A stretch of DNA of 64,000 nucleotides, taken from contig NZ_JAAAFX010000005.1 in the NCBI RefSeq assembly GCF_019352895.1, positions 67,654-131,653 on the forward strand, written 5' to 3'. A model generated the notes under the pieces. That model was not told where the DNA came from. It worked only from the letters and a program-made list of their open reading frames with translations, and did not search any database. The translations under genes were made by a program, and so were the position numbers. This DNA comes from Variovorax boronicumulans. Lineage in GTDB: Bacteria; Pseudomonadota; Gammaproteobacteria; Burkholderiales; Burkholderiaceae_C. This document shows positions 9,366 through 18,980 of this stretch, one piece after another. Numbering within the stretch: position 1 is the stretch's first letter; every line of letters starts with the position of its first letter.

Positions 9366-9802
9366 AGGCCGTGCTGCAGCGCGTGCGCGAAGCCCGCGTC
9401 GACATCGACGGCCAGACCGTGGGCGCGATCGGCCCGGGCCTGCTGGTGCTGCTGTGCGCCGAGCGCGGCGACAGCGACGCCGTGGGCGACCGCCTGCTGG
9501 CCAAGCTTCTCAAGCTGCGCATCTTCTCGGACGAGGCCGGCAAGATGAACCGCAGCGTGCAGGACGTCGGTGGCGGTCTGCTGCTGGTGAGCCAGTTCAC
9601 GCTGGCGGCCGACGTGAGCGGCGGCAACCGCCCGAGCTTCACCGGCGCCGCCGCGCCCGACGAGGGCCGGCGCCTCTACGACCGCTTCGTGGCCCAGGCC
9701 CGCGCCGCGCACCCGGTGGTCGCCACCGGCGTGTTCGCGGCCGACATGCAGGTGCACCTGGTCAACGACGGGCCCGTCACGATCCCGCTGCAGATGGTCT
9801 GA
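9362..9802 (+). CDS. dtd: D-aminoacyl-tRNA deacylase
   Basis: This enzyme removes D-amino acids (and glycine from tRNA-Ala) mischarged on tRNA. The 146-aa product has both family motifs, [17 protein letters not shown] near residue 80 and the C-terminal [10 protein letters not shown]. It starts inside the stop of the metal exporter (ATGA overlap), so the two are co-translated. Length is normal. No direct functional link to the metal transporter is apparent. Confidence 0.96.
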   Translation: MKAVLQRVREARVDIDGQTVGAIGPGLLVLLCAERGDSDAVGDRLLAKLLKLRIFSDEAGKMNRSVQDVGGGLLLVSQFTLAADVSGGNRPSFTGAAAPDEGRRLYDRFVAQARAAHPVVATGVFAADMQVHLVNDGPVTIPLQMV

Positions 9803-9840
9803 CCGCCGTCTTGCTGCGCGCGGAGAACGGGCGCATGCCT

Positions 9841-9921
9841 TTCCAGGGGCTCCTCGGAACCGGCGCCGCAGGGCCGCTGCTGTCGCCCCCTTGAGGAAGA
9901 GGCGCCGCAGGCGCTTCGGGG
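9841..9921 (-). repeat. Dispersed intergenic repeat, copy 1 (inverted)
   Basis: Read on the minus strand this matches the segment at 18829-18923: CCCCGAAG, then GCGCCT near CCTC-AGGGGGCG, then CAGCGGCCC and GCCGGTTCC in the same order. No coding sequence is seen in the dtd-ybeY gap. It resembles the short GC-rich repeats dispersed between genes in Comamonadaceae genomes. Confidence 0.55.
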
Positions 9922-9928
9922 ATGTTCC

Positions 9929-10381
9929 TCAGTAAGGGTTGCGGATGCCGAGTTCGGCCAGGATTTCGATTTCGTAGGCCTCCATCTCCTCGGCGTCGGC
10001 CTCGCTGGTTTCGTGGTCCCAGCCCTGCGCATGCAGCGCGCCATGCACCAGCAGGTGCGCGTAGTGCGCGGCCAGCGTCTTGCGCTGTTCCTTCGCCTCG
10101 CGCGCCACCACCGGCGCGCACAGCACCAGGTCGGCCATCACCACCGGCTCCTGCGCGTAGTCGAAGGTCAGCACGTTGGTCGCGTAGTCCTTGCCGCGGA
10201 ACTCGCGGTTGAGCTGCTGGCCCTCGTCGGCATCGACGATGCGCACGGTGATTTCGCCATCGATGGCGAGCGCGTGGCGCAGCCAGCGCGTGACGCTGTG
10301 GCGCGGCAACGCGAGGCGGTGGCGCTCGACGTCCTTGAAGCGTGCGAACTGCAGCGACAGCGAGAGTGCCGGCAAGGCCAT
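9929..10381 (-). CDS. ybeY: Endoribonuclease YbeY (rRNA maturation factor)
   Basis: This zinc-dependent single-strand RNase is needed for 16S rRNA 3' processing and ribosome quality control. The 150-aa product has the zinc motif H113-x3-H117-x5-H123 ([11 protein letters not shown]) intact and the usual [19 protein letters not shown] core near residue 60. The start ATG shares one base with the stop of ybeZ (TGATG), which fixes it. It is the terminal gene of the ybeZ-ybeY pair. Confidence 0.96.
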   Translation of the reverse strand: MALPALSLSLQFARFKDVERHRLALPRHSVTRWLRHALAIDGEITVRIVDADEGQQLNREFRGKDYATNVLTFDYAQEPVVMADLVLCAPVVAREAKEQRKTLAAHYAHLLVHGALHAQGWDHETSEADAEEMEAYEIEILAELGIRNPY

Positions 10382-11328
10382 CAGTGGCCTCCCGCGCGCT
10401 TGCGCTGACCGTCGTAGGCATCGACGATGCGCGCCACCAGCGGATGGCGCACCACGTCGGCGCTGGTGAAGCGCGTGGTCGCGATGCCCTTGACGCGCTT
10501 GAGCACGTGCTCGGCATCGATCAGGCCGCTGAGCTGGGTCTTGGGCAGGTCGATCTGGCTCACGTCGCCGGTCACCACCGCCTTGGCACCGAAGCCGATG
10601 CGCGTGAGGAACATCTTCATCTGCTCGGGCGTGGTGTTCTGTGCCTCGTCGAGGATCACGAAGGCGTTGTTCAGCGTGCGTCCGCGCATGAAGGCCAGCG
10701 GCGCGATCTCCAGCGCATTGCGCTCGAAGGCCTTCTGCACCTTGTCGTAGCCCATCAGGTCGTGGAGCGCGTCGTAGAGCGGCCGCAGGTAGGGGTCGAC
10801 CTTCTGCGACAGGTCGCCGGGCAGGAAGCCCAGCCGCTCGCCGGCCTCGACCGCAGGGCGCGTGAGCACGATGCGCTGCACCGCGCTGCGCTCCAGCGCA
10901 TCGACCGCGCAGGCCACCGCCAGGTAGGTCTTGCCGGTGCCGGCCGGACCGATGCCGAAGGTGATGTCGTGGGTCGCGATGTTCTCGAGGTAGCTCGCCT
11001 GCGTGGGCGTGCGGGCGCGCAGGTCGGCGCGGCGCGTGACCAGCATCGGGCCGGTCTCGCCGTCGGCGGTCATGCCCGAGTCGCTGGCCAGCGTGAGCTG
11101 CACCACGGCGGGGTCGATCGGCCGCTCGGCGATCTCGTAGAGCGCCTGCAGCACCTCGAGCGCCTGGTCGGCGATGGCCTTGGGGCCCTCGACCTTGAAC
11201 TGCTCGTGGCGGTGCGCGATCGTCACGCCCAGCGTGTCCTCGATGCGGCGCAGGTGCTCGTCGAGCGGGCCGCACAGGTGGCCGAGGCGCACGTTGTTGA
11301 GGGGCTTGAAGGTGTGGCGAACGATCAA
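10381..11328 (-). CDS. ybeZ: PhoH-like ATPase YbeZ
   Basis: This P-loop ATPase/helicase-like protein partners with YbeY in RNA metabolism. The 315-aa product has Walker A GPAGTGKT at 127-134, Walker B VILDEAQN near 222, and an N-terminal KH-like region that senses single-stranded RNA in the family. It is translationally coupled to ybeY. In E. coli the upstream gene is miaB. Here the gene is first in its unit and divergent from ruvA over only 31 bp, so miaB lies elsewhere. Confidence 0.95.
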   Translation of the reverse strand: MIVRHTFKPLNNVRLGHLCGPLDEHLRRIEDTLGVTIAHRHEQFKVEGPKAIADQALEVLQALYEIAERPIDPAVVQLTLASDSGMTADGETGPMLVTRRADLRARTPTQASYLENIATHDITFGIGPAGTGKTYLAVACAVDALERSAVQRIVLTRPAVEAGERLGFLPGDLSQKVDPYLRPLYDALHDLMGYDKVQKAFERNALEIAPLAFMRGRTLNNAFVILDEAQNTTPEQMKMFLTRIGFGAKAVVTGDVSQIDLPKTQLSGLIDAEHVLKRVKGIATTRFTSADVVRHPLVARIVDAYDGQRKRAGGH

Positions 11329-11359
11329 AGGATAATTCCGGCTCTAGAGAAGGGCACCC

Positions 11360-11932
11360 ATGATAGGCAAATTGACCGGCACGCTGGCCGAACGCAACCC
11401 ACCGCAGGTGGTGGTGGACTGCAACGGGGTCGGCTACGAGGTCGATGTGCCGATGAGCACCTTCTACAACCTGCCGCCGACCGGCGAGCGCGTGTCGCTG
11501 CTCACGCACTTCGTGGTGCGCGAGGACGCGCAGATTCTCTACGGCTTCGGCACGCCCGCCGAACGCGCGACCTTCCGCCAATTGATCAAGATCTCCGGCG
11601 TCGGCCCGCGCATGGCGCTGGGCGTGCTGTCGGGGCTCAGCGTGGCCGAGCTGGCGCAGATCGTGACGCTGCAGGACGCGGGCCGGCTGGTGAAGATCCC
11701 GGGCATCGGCAAGAAGACCGCCGAGCGCCTGCTGCTCGAGCTCAAGGGCAAGCTCGGCGCCGACATCGCGCTGCCGCAGCACGACGTGTCGGATTCGCAG
11801 ACCGACATCCTGCAGGCGCTGGTCGCGCTGGGCTACAGCGACAAGGAAGCGGCCGCTTCGCTCAAGGCCCTGCCCAAGGACGTGGGCGTGAGCGAGGGCA
11901 TCAAGCTGGCCCTGAGGGCGCTGGCCAAATGA
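11360..11932 (+). CDS. ruvA: Holliday junction DNA helicase subunit RuvA
   Basis: RuvA forms tetramers that hold the four-way junction flat and load RuvB. The 190-aa product has three domains: an N-terminal OB fold, the middle helix-hairpin-helix pair ([15 protein letters not shown] and [15 protein letters not shown]), and a C-terminal RuvB-binding domain after a short linker. It overlaps the next gene by 4 bp rather than being followed by ruvB, which is 5.8 kb away on the same strand. Confidence 0.97.
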   Translation: MIGKLTGTLAERNPPQVVVDCNGVGYEVDVPMSTFYNLPPTGERVSLLTHFVVREDAQILYGFGTPAERATFRQLIKISGVGPRMALGVLSGLSVAELAQIVTLQDAGRLVKIPGIGKKTAERLLLELKGKLGADIALPQHDVSDSQTDILQALVALGYSDKEAAASLKALPKDVGVSEGIKLALRALAK

Positions 11933-12918
11933 GCTGGCGCGGCGGGTGGCGACGCACCGCCGCGAAGGCGAAAAAGGTCTATCGGCGCGGCGAGGCCCCG
12001 GGCTGGGTGGCGCTCTGGCAGCGCCTTGACCCGCGCCAGGAATCGCCCGAGGGCGATGCGATGCTGGGCCGGCTCGCGCTGATCTGCTGCGTGCCGATCC
12101 TGATCAGCTACGGCAGCGCCGGGTTGCTCTACGGCCACCTGGCCCTGCTCACGCCCGGCGGCTTCATCGACATGCCGGGTGCCTGCGCCTGGCTCACGGC
12201 CACGGCGAGCCTCGCGCTGGCCGTGGCCCTGATCGACGTGCTCGTGGCCGGCGACAGCCCCCCGCCGTCGGCGCCGCAGCCGCGCAGCATCACCACCACG
12301 CACACGATCTGGCTGGCGCCCGGCCGTCCCTTGCGGCAGGTCGCGCTCAAGACCGCGCTGCCGCCGGTGCCGCCGCCCGCGGCGCGGATGCGGCGGCTGC
12401 GTGCCGCGGGTTTCATCGTGGCGGCCATCGCCTGCGCCTCGGCGCTGGTCGGGCGCGGCCTGCTGGCGCTGGGCCTCGATGCCTTCGCCCGGCCGGTGAT
12501 CGCGCTGGCGCCGCGTGCCGAATGGCTGCTGTGGCCGCTGCCCTCGGTGTGGCCGTGGCTGCTGCCTTTTGCGCGCGACGATTTCGTGCTCGGACTGATC
12601 GTCATCGGGGTCGGCCTGTTCTTCTTCACCCAGTTCCTGGCCTGGCGCAAGGTGCGCCGGGTGTGGCTGCCGCTGGCCCTGATCGTGCCCCTGTTCGTGG
12701 CGCTGGCGCACCTGGGCTCGGCCGCCTACGACTTCGCGGCGGCGCGCCGGCTCGGTGGGCTGCGCGATGCCGACCTGGTGTTCGCGCTGGCCAGCGATCC
12801 GGGTCGCCACAACGTCTATACCTTCCTCAGCCTCTGGGTGGCGATCGGCTGCGCCAGCGTCGGGCTGTTGATCGGCTACCTGGTCGCCCGAGGGGGCGGC
12901 CTCGACGACGACAACTGA
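11929..12918 (+). CDS. Multi-pass membrane protein of unknown function
   Basis: I do not recognise this protein. The 329-aa product has a basic N-terminus, then TM segments near residues 45-70 and 80-105, a proline-rich loop (about 105-155), and four more hydrophobic stretches near 160-185, 200-215, 222-240 and 245-265. A final TM near 305-320 precedes an acidic tail (LDDDN). The start overlaps the ruvA stop (ATGA), so expression is tied to ruvA. Composition matches the neighbours. No enzymatic motif is seen. Confidence 0.7.
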   Translation: MSWRGGWRRTAAKAKKVYRRGEAPGWVALWQRLDPRQESPEGDAMLGRLALICCVPILISYGSAGLLYGHLALLTPGGFIDMPGACAWLTATASLALAVALIDVLVAGDSPPPSAPQPRSITTTHTIWLAPGRPLRQVALKTALPPVPPPAARMRRLRAAGFIVAAIACASALVGRGLLALGLDAFARPVIALAPRAEWLLWPLPSVWPWLLPFARDDFVLGLIVIGVGLFFFTQFLAWRKVRRVWLPLALIVPLFVALAHLGSAAYDFAAARRLGGLRDADLVFALASDPGRHNVYTFLSLWVAIGCASVGLLIGYLVARGGGLDDDN

Positions 12919-12930
12919 CGTCGAGCCGGC

Positions 12931-13686
12931 TCAGACCGCGTAGCGCGCGATGCCCTTGAGGTCGCCGACGAAGCGGTGGGTGCCGCTGTGGGTCACGGTC
13001 AGCCAGGGGCAGCCCCAGACCGTGCCGCCGTGGCGGTTGACCAGGTCGCAGAAGTGGTAGTCCTCGCCCTGCAGCCGGCCGCCCACGGCCGTCGAGCGAA
13101 AGAACGAGTAGATCGGGTAGTCGGCGCCTTCATCGGAAGCCGTCGGCAGCGCGGCCGCATCGATCAGGTGCACGAGGCAATCGCGCGAGATCAGCATGAT
13201 GCCGGTGCCGATGGCATCGACGCGCAGCGGCTGGGCGCCGATCTTCATGGTCTGCGCGTCGCCCGACAGCTTGAACATGCCGGTGTAGTCGCCGGCCAGG
13301 TTGTCCAGCGCCGCGGGCGCGATGTCGGGATGGGCCTGGACGATGGCCTTGATCCGGGTCCAGTCGATGCGCCGCTTGGGGCACATCGCCGCCACCACCT
13401 CGCGGTGCCGCCATTCGAACATCGCGGCCAGTTCCTCGACGTTGAAACCCATGTCGTCGTCGATGAACAGCAGGTGGCTGGCGCGGGTCTCGTTCAGGAA
13501 GCGGTTGGCCAGGAAGTTGCGTGCGTGGTCGATGGCGCTGACGCCTTCCTGCAGCAGCAGCTCGAAACCGATGTCCTGCTTGAAGCAATGGGCCTGCAGC
13601 TCGCACAGTCCGACGACATAGGGCGAGGCCATGGCCCCGTAATGCGTGGGCGTGGCGACGGCCAGCGAGAAGGGTTCGGTGTGCAT
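12931..13686 (-). CDS. GT-A fold glycosyltransferase-like protein
   Basis: The 251-aa product has a GT-A-like layout: an N-terminal nucleotide-binding strand (LAVATPTHYG), a metal-binding DDD triad in LLFIDDDMGF near residue 75, and later GTGIMLISRD and GEDYHFCD segments, which in related enzymes form the acceptor and base regions. It has no TM segment or signal, so it is predicted cytoplasmic. Related proteins are found in phage and in surface-glycan contexts. No other glycan gene is adjacent, so the substrate is unknown. It is convergent with the membrane gene at 11929. Confidence 0.65.
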   Translation of the reverse strand: MHTEPFSLAVATPTHYGAMASPYVVGLCELQAHCFKQDIGFELLLQEGVSAIDHARNFLANRFLNETRASHLLFIDDDMGFNVEELAAMFEWRHREVVAAMCPKRRIDWTRIKAIVQAHPDIAPAALDNLAGDYTGMFKLSGDAQTMKIGAQPLRVDAIGTGIMLISRDCLVHLIDAAALPTASDEGADYPIYSFFRSTAVGGRLQGEDYHFCDLVNRHGGTVWGCPWLTVTHSGTHRFVGDLKGIARYAV

Positions 13687-13816
13687 GGATCGGCGGCCCC
13701 CGCAGGGCGCGTGAAGAAGGCAAGGGGACGATCTGATCGATGCCCCGCCGCCCCGTCAACCGACGTTCGCGCACGCCGCTATGAAATACGCGCGCGGGCC
13801 CCGCGGCCCGCGTCCC

Positions 13817-15127
13817 TCACTCGCTCTGCAGCCAGCAGGCCGGCGCCGTCGAGGCCGCGCCACCGCACTGGCGGAAGCGCTTGGCATACCAGGCCTTGCC
13901 GGCCGACCGGTAGCGGCTGGAGCTGTTGAGGTCGGTGCGCCAGATCTCTTCTTCCATCGCGTCGTTCCAGGTGCCGGCGGCCGTCGGGGGCGCCAGCTTG
14001 CCCAGGTCGGCGGCGGTGCGGCCACCATCGACCGGGTCGGTGACGGCCAGCGCCACCATGCGCAGCGCCGCATCGCGGGCTGCCGCCACGTAGCTGGTCA
14101 TGCTGTCCGAGGCACGCGGGACGGGCTTGCCGCCGCTGATCTCGATCCGGGCACGGGCCAGGTCGTCGCGGGTGTAGGCCGCCAGGTCGAAGCCGTTCTT
14201 GCGCAGCCACGAGGCCCAGTAGAACTCGGCGAATTCCGAGACGTTGGTGTTGTCGTAACCCAGGCCGCGCGTGAAGTAGACCAGCGAGCGGTACGGGTCG
14301 TCCTGCATCGTGGCCAGCCCCACCTTGGCGGGCAGCTGCTCGGGCGTGATCGGCCGCTGCTGCGCGTCGAAGAGCCAGGTGTACTGCTGGGCCTTCATCT
14401 GGTCCCAGAACGCGCTGTCGCTGCCCGCACTGCTGAAGTTGGCCGCCACGCGCACCCACACCGGCAGCGCGGCACCGCCGTCGGCCAGTTCGTTGAGCGC
14501 GGTCATCGTGTGGTGGCCGTCGGTCAGGTAGAGCGTGCCGCCGCGGCCGACCACCACGGTCTTGAGCACCTGCGCGCCGGTCGAGCCCGCGGTGGGCACC
14601 GGGTCCTTGCAGGCGAAGGTCTTGGGGTCGATCAGCCGCACGGTCATGGGCACGTAGCGCGCATCGTCGACGCCGCCCTGGCCGTTGTCGGCGCAGTAGT
14701 CGTCGACGCGCTTGCGTTCGGTGCGGTAGAGGTAGCGCGAGTAGTTGTCGTTGGCGTCGTCGCCCAGGTAGCCCGCCGGCGTCGCCGCGAAGCGCGTCAG
14801 GTCGGGTTGCTTGCGCCCGAGGTGGTAGTAGATCTGGTCGTAGCCGACCGAGGGCTGCGTCGGGTGCAGGTCCTGGATCGCGACCTTGAGCACGTCGCCT
14901 GCCACCGCGCTCAGCAGGGGGTCGGGGGCGACCGGCTCGGTCACGGTCGGCGGTGTGCCGGGATCGGGCGCCACGGTGACGGGCGGCGTCTCGGCCACCG
15001 GCGGTGTGCCCGCGTCGCTGCCGCCTCCGCAGCCCGCGAGCAGCAGCGCGCAGAGAACGCTCAGGGAAGACAAGGTGCGCAGGGTCGGTGCGGCGTGCGC
15101 ACGCCCGAAACGGAAGGCCAGAGACAT
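13817..15127 (-). CDS. ParB-like nuclease-domain lipoprotein (ParBc_2 type)
   Basis: The 436-aa product has an N-terminal signal with lipobox LLLAGC (Cys about residue 33), then a low-complexity Pro/Thr/Val linker. The large domain contains VAIQDLHPTQPSVGYDQI near residue 85 and the motif DGHHTMTAL near residue 205, the hallmark I associate with the putative ParB-like nuclease family ParBc_2. The motif resembles ParB/sulfiredoxin G-x-H-R active loops. The signal places it outside the cytoplasm, so a role in chromosome partition is very unlikely. It stands alone, with no linked immunity or secretion genes. Confidence 0.72.
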   Translation of the reverse strand: MSLAFRFGRAHAAPTLRTLSSLSVLCALLLAGCGGGSDAGTPPVAETPPVTVAPDPGTPPTVTEPVAPDPLLSAVAGDVLKVAIQDLHPTQPSVGYDQIYYHLGRKQPDLTRFAATPAGYLGDDANDNYSRYLYRTERKRVDDYCADNGQGGVDDARYVPMTVRLIDPKTFACKDPVPTAGSTGAQVLKTVVVGRGGTLYLTDGHHTMTALNELADGGAALPVWVRVAANFSSAGSDSAFWDQMKAQQYTWLFDAQQRPITPEQLPAKVGLATMQDDPYRSLVYFTRGLGYDNTNVSEFAEFYWASWLRKNGFDLAAYTRDDLARARIEISGGKPVPRASDSMTSYVAAARDAALRMVALAVTDPVDGGRTAADLGKLAPPTAAGTWNDAMEEEIWRTDLNSSSRYRSAGKAWYAKRFRQCGGAASTAPACWLQSE

Positions 15128-15254
15128 GGGGCAGGAGGCCGGGCCGCACGGTGCGGGCCCGTTGAAGGGAAAAACCCATTCTCGAAATCGAATATGACAG
15201 TTCGATGGCGAAACCCGTCCGCGACGTGGGGGCGGCGCGGCGTCGGGCTGGCGT

Positions 15255-15689
15255 TCATCGCAGGTCCTGCGTCAGCAGCGCCAGCAGGAACATCGCGCTC
15301 TGGCAGGCCACCGTGATGGCATGGCGCTGCACCAGCTGGCGTGCGGCCTGGGCCCTGACGCCCAGGTCGCGCGGCGCATCGGGCGCAAAGCGCAGGCCCA
15401 GCTTCTTCAGGGCGAGGTCGAGCGTGCCCAGCGAGGCGATGGCGCCGCTGGCCAGGTCGTGGAACAGGCCGGCGTCGAGGCGCAGGCGCTGGGCCAGGTA
15501 GCGCTCCAGCACCCCGATCACCGCCACGGCCCCGAACCCCATGCAGGACAGCAGCGACAGCGAGCGCCCGGTCAGGGCCAGCACCGCGATCGCGATCAGG
15601 CTCAGCCCGAGGCCCCAGGCCGCGACGGCACCGGCCGCCTGGAGCAGGCGGGCGGTGGCAGTGCACAGCGAACGTTCGTGGTCGGTCAT
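15255..15689 (-). CDS. Small membrane protein, unknown
   Basis: I do not recognise this protein. The 144-aa product has two clear TM helices (about residues 16-38 and 44-60) and a third hydrophobic stretch near the C-terminus (about 125-140). The middle is a cytoplasmic-looking, Leu/Ala-rich helical region. It lies between the ParB-like lipoprotein and the hydrolase-methyltransferase gene on the same strand, 53 bp from the latter, so it is probably co-transcribed with it. Confidence 0.6.
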   Translation of the reverse strand: MTDHERSLCTATARLLQAAGAVAAWGLGLSLIAIAVLALTGRSLSLLSCMGFGAVAVIGVLERYLAQRLRLDAGLFHDLASGAIASLGTLDLALKKLGLRFAPDAPRDLGVRAQAARQLVQRHAITVACQSAMFLLALLTQDLR

Positions 15690-15742
15690 GGCCTGCGAGT
15701 GTGCCGCGTCGCGGGGCCGAGCGGGGCCTTCGTTGCTTCTTC

Positions 15743-17443
15743 TCAGTGTCCGGTACGGATGGCCAGGCAGACGGAAAACAGGCCCGCCGCGTCAATGCGC
15801 TGCGCGATCTTGCGGAAGCCCGCCTCCTCGACCAGCCGGTCTATCTCGGCCTGGCTGCGCCGGCGCATGGCCGTGGTGCCGTCCGGGCCGTGGCCGGTGA
15901 ACGGCGTCGGCCCGGGCTGGGCTGTGTAGACCAGGTAGCCGCGGTCTTCCACCGCATCGCCCACGCCCTGCAGCGAGCGCCGCACGCTCTCGTTGTCGGG
16001 GCAGCCTTCGTAGAGGCCGCACACCAGGGCCAGCGTGGGCCGCGGCGTCACGCGGGCCAGGCTCATGCGGTCGAAGGGATCGGCCTGCACGAACCTCGCG
16101 AGGTGCTGCACCTCCTTCTGCGCGAACAGCGTGGGGCCGGCGCGCACATGGTCCTCGTTCGGGTCGCGCAACAGGATCGACGTCGCCTTGACCGGGCTGG
16201 AGAGCACCGCGTCGAGCAGGTCGCGGCCGGTGCCCGCGGCGATGTCCATCACGCGCACCTCGCGGTGCTGCTCGGCCAGGCGCTCCATGGCCTCGCGCAG
16301 CAGTTCCTGGACGTGGGCCTTGCGCTGGCGCAGGCCGCGCGGGCCGATGGTGTTCAGGAAGCGCCGGTCGATCCAGCGGCCGAGTGCGCCCGTACCCTCG
16401 GGCACGTTGCGGTCGATGTGCTCGCGCGTGCGCTCGGAGTCGAAGCCGGTGTCGCGCACCAGCTTCAGTCCGTGGGAGAACAGGCGGCCCAGGCGCAGGC
16501 CGGCGTTCGGCAGCTGCCCGCGCGGCGCCTCGGCGCCCGGGGCGGCCGCAGGTGCCGCGGGCGGCTCGACCGCCGGCGGGGGGGGCTCAAAGCGTTCGAG
16601 GATGAAGTCGCGCACCGCCGCCACCACCGGCGCGCGTTCACGCTCGCCCAGCACGTCGTGGAAGAAGCCCGGCACCTCCATTCGGGTCTTGACCGCACTG
16701 CCCAGGCGATCGAAGAAGGCCTGCTGCGGTTGGCGATGCGCCACCCGGTCGACGCCGGAGACCAGCAGCTGCACGGGCAGGACGATCGCGCCGGCATCGG
16801 CCACCACGCGCTCGGCCGCGGCATGGCGCTCGAGCAGCACGTCGACCGCGATGGCCTGCGAGACCAGCGGGTCGCTCTCGTGGCTGGCGATGCGCTGCGG
16901 GTCGTGCGTGAGGCGCTGGGGCGGCACGTCGTTGGCGACAGAGGATGCGCCGCGCAGCCCTTGCATCAGCGCGAGGCCGGTGCGCCTCCAGGCCCCGTCG
17001 CGCCGGCGCCTGAAGGCCGGCGACGCGAGCGTCAGGCCCCGCAGCGCGGGGGCGTAGTCGTGGGCCCAGGTCGAGACCGGCACCGCGCCCGTGCTCTGGG
17101 CGATCAGGTACAGCGCGCGCTCGGGCACGCCGTGCGCCGCGCCGAGGTGCTCGACGAAGGTCTGCACGTCGCGCACCGAGGGCGCGAAGCCCGTGCTGTG
17201 GCCGCGCGGGCCGGCCGAGCGGCCGTGGCCGCGGGCGTCCCAGGCGAAGAAGTCGAAATCCGGCAGATCGAGTTCGTCGACCAGGTGCGCCATGCGCGCG
17301 CCGTGTTCGTGGTCGCCGTGAAACAGGACCACCGCGCCCCGGCGGGGCGTGCGGGTGGCGGGCCAGTGGCGGTAGAACAGCCAGAGGCCGTCGTGTGTCG
17401 TGAAGTGCTGCTCCGCGCAGACGCGGGCCGTGTGTTCGGTCAT
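15743..17443 (-). CDS. Fused alpha/beta hydrolase / SAM-dependent methyltransferase
   Basis: The 566-aa two-domain product has a monoacylglycerol-lipase-like hydrolase at residues 1-290. Its nucleophile elbow is LIAQSTGA, with A in place of the first G of GxSxG, and it also has [12 protein letters not shown] and a His in [10 protein letters not shown] Pro/Ala linker (about 285-310) leads to a class I methyltransferase (about 330-566) with motif [14 protein letters not shown]. The ATG at 17443 was chosen because AGGGA sits 6 nt upstream. An ATG at 17458 would add five residues. Substrates are unknown. Lipid or acyl metabolism is an inference from the hydrolase class. Confidence 0.8.
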   Translation of the reverse strand: MTEHTARVCAEQHFTTHDGLWLFYRHWPATRTPRRGAVVLFHGDHEHGARMAHLVDELDLPDFDFFAWDARGHGRSAGPRGHSTGFAPSVRDVQTFVEHLGAAHGVPERALYLIAQSTGAVPVSTWAHDYAPALRGLTLASPAFRRRRDGAWRRTGLALMQGLRGASSVANDVPPQRLTHDPQRIASHESDPLVSQAIAVDVLLERHAAAERVVADAGAIVLPVQLLVSGVDRVAHRQPQQAFFDRLGSAVKTRMEVPGFFHDVLGERERAPVVAAVRDFILERFEPPPPAVEPPAAPAAAPGAEAPRGQLPNAGLRLGRLFSHGLKLVRDTGFDSERTREHIDRNVPEGTGALGRWIDRRFLNTIGPRGLRQRKAHVQELLREAMERLAEQHREVRVMDIAAGTGRDLLDAVLSSPVKATSILLRDPNEDHVRAGPTLFAQKEVQHLARFVQADPFDRMSLARVTPRPTLALVCGLYEGCPDNESVRRSLQGVGDAVEDRGYLVYTAQPGPTPFTGHGPDGTTAMRRRSQAEIDRLVEEAGFRKIAQRIDAAGLFSVCLAIRTGH

Positions 17444-17763
17444 GGAATCCCTGTGCATTCTTTTTCGTGGGTCGGTCTTGTTGTTTTGTTCCTCGGTGCG
17501 GCGGCCGGGCGCCGGCGGGCGAGCGTCACCGACGAAGCCCGACAGTCCGGGCGATGGGGCGGGCGATCGTTCGGGGAGGGGGCGGGTCGGCTGCGGGGCC
17601 CCGTCGGAGGGCGTGCCGAGCGCGCTTGGGCCTGGCGGGGGCGGCCGCAAAATGGCCTGGAATCGGGGCTCGGTTCATGGGTCGACACACGTCACCCTTG
17701 TTTGTCGGGAGGGCGATTCTGCCCTCGCTGCGCCGACTAAACTGTCCGACAACTACCCGAATC
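17444..17763. other. Intergenic region between the fusion gene and ruvB
   Basis: This 320-bp divergent region presumably carries promoters for both flanking genes. It contains several T-runs (17460-17485) and GC-rich blocks, but I see no confident -35/-10 pair, repeat or small gene. TAAACT at 17738-17743 is a possible ruvB -10 without a matching -35. Confidence 0.4.
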
Positions 17764-18819
17764 ATGACCATCCAGACCGACGATTTCGCTCCCGCTCCGC
17801 CCCGCGTGGTGTCGGCCGCTCCGGCCTCGCCCAACGAGGAGGCGATCGAGCGTGCATTGCGGCCCAAGCTGCTCGACGAGTACGTGGGCCAGGCCAAGGT
17901 GCGCGAGCAGCTCGAGATCTTCATCGGCGCGGCGCGCCAGCGCGGCGAGGCGCTCGACCATGTGCTGCTGTTCGGCCCGCCCGGCCTGGGCAAGACCACG
18001 CTGAGCCACATCATCGCGGCCGAGCTGGGCGTGAACCTGCGCCAGACCTCGGGCCCGGTGCTCGAGAAGCCCAAGGACCTGGCCGCGCTGCTGACCAACC
18101 TCGAGCGCAACGACGTGCTCTTCATCGACGAGATCCACCGGCTCAGCCCGGTGGTCGAGGAAATCCTCTACCCCGCGCTCGAGGACTACCAGATCGACAT
18201 CATGATCGGCGAGGGCCCGGCCGCGCGCAGCATCAAGCTCGACCTGCAGCCCTTCACGCTGGTCGGCGCCACCACCCGCGCCGGCATGCTGACCAACCCG
18301 CTGCGCGACCGCTTCGGCATCGTCTCGCGGCTGGAGTTCTACACGCCCGAGGAGCTGGCGCGCATCGTCACGCGCAGCGCCGGCCTGCTCAAGGTGCCGA
18401 TGGACCCGAGCGGCGGCTTCGAGATCGCGCGCCGTTCGCGCGGCACGCCGCGCATCGCCAACCGGCTGCTGCGCCGGGTGCGCGACTACGCGCAGGTCAA
18501 GGGCGACGGCCGGATCACGGAGGACATCGCCCACAAGGCGCTGGCCATGCTCGACGTCGATCCGCAGGGCTTCGACCTGATGGACCGCAAGCTGCTCGAG
18601 GCCGTGATCCACCGCTTCGACGGCGGCCCGGTCGGGCTGGACAACATCGCGGCCAGCATCGGCGAGGAGCGCGACACCATCGAGGACGTGATCGAGCCCT
18701 ACCTGATCCAGCAGGGCTACCTGCAGCGCACGCCGCGCGGGCGGATCGCCACGCTGGCGGCGTACCGGCACTTGGGCGTGGCGCCGCCCACGCGCGACGG
18801 CGACATGTTCGGGGCCTGA
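17764..18819 (+). CDS. ruvB: Holliday junction branch migration helicase RuvB
   Basis: This is a hexameric AAA+ motor that pulls DNA through the RuvA-bound junction. The 351-aa product has Walker A GPPGLGKT at 71-78, Walker B with DEIH at 122-125, sensor and arginine-finger regions around GATTRAG and PLRDRFG, and a C-terminal winged helix (about 275-345). The ATG at 17764 gives the normal length. It is detached from ruvA (which ends at 11932) and apparently has its own promoter. An intergenic repeat follows. Confidence 0.98.
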   Translation: MTIQTDDFAPAPPRVVSAAPASPNEEAIERALRPKLLDEYVGQAKVREQLEIFIGAARQRGEALDHVLLFGPPGLGKTTLSHIIAAELGVNLRQTSGPVLEKPKDLAALLTNLERNDVLFIDEIHRLSPVVEEILYPALEDYQIDIMIGEGPAARSIKLDLQPFTLVGATTRAGMLTNPLRDRFGIVSRLEFYTPEELARIVTRSAGLLKVPMDPSGGFEIARRSRGTPRIANRLLRRVRDYAQVKGDGRITEDIAHKALAMLDVDPQGFDLMDRKLLEAVIHRFDGGPVGLDNIAASIGEERDTIEDVIEPYLIQQGYLQRTPRGRIATLAAYRHLGVAPPTRDGDMFGA

Positions 18820-18828
18820 AAAGGCCCA

Positions 18829-18923
18829 CCCCCGAAGGCTGGCCCACTTCGTGTGGCTGCGCCTTCCCCTCGAGGGGGCGCTGCCAGTGGCCCGGCGAAG
18901 CCGGTTCCACGGCGCCCTGGCCC
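18829..18923 (+). repeat. Dispersed intergenic repeat, copy 2
   Basis: This is the plus-strand copy of the repeat at 9841-9921, with CCCCCGAAGG, GCGCCTTCCCCTCGAGGGGGCG-like core, CAGTGGCCC and GCCGGTTCC. The core CCCCTCGAGGGG is palindromic. No gene is seen in the 161-bp gap apart from the DmeF ribosome site. Confidence 0.55.
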
Positions 18924-18980
18924 TTCTCGCGTATCGGGCAAGCGGCTGCAGGCATAGTGCGCCGCAAAGGAGCCCCGCCC

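Noticed and set aside
10342..11928. Plus-strand extension giving an 858-residue reading of the membrane gene
   Set aside because: The upstream part is antisense to ybeZ and out of frame over ruvA. The ATG overlapping the ruvA stop is the natural start.
17444..17763. In-frame N-terminal extension of RuvB
   Set aside because: Residues encoded upstream of 17764 do not resemble RuvB and lie in the divergent promoter region.
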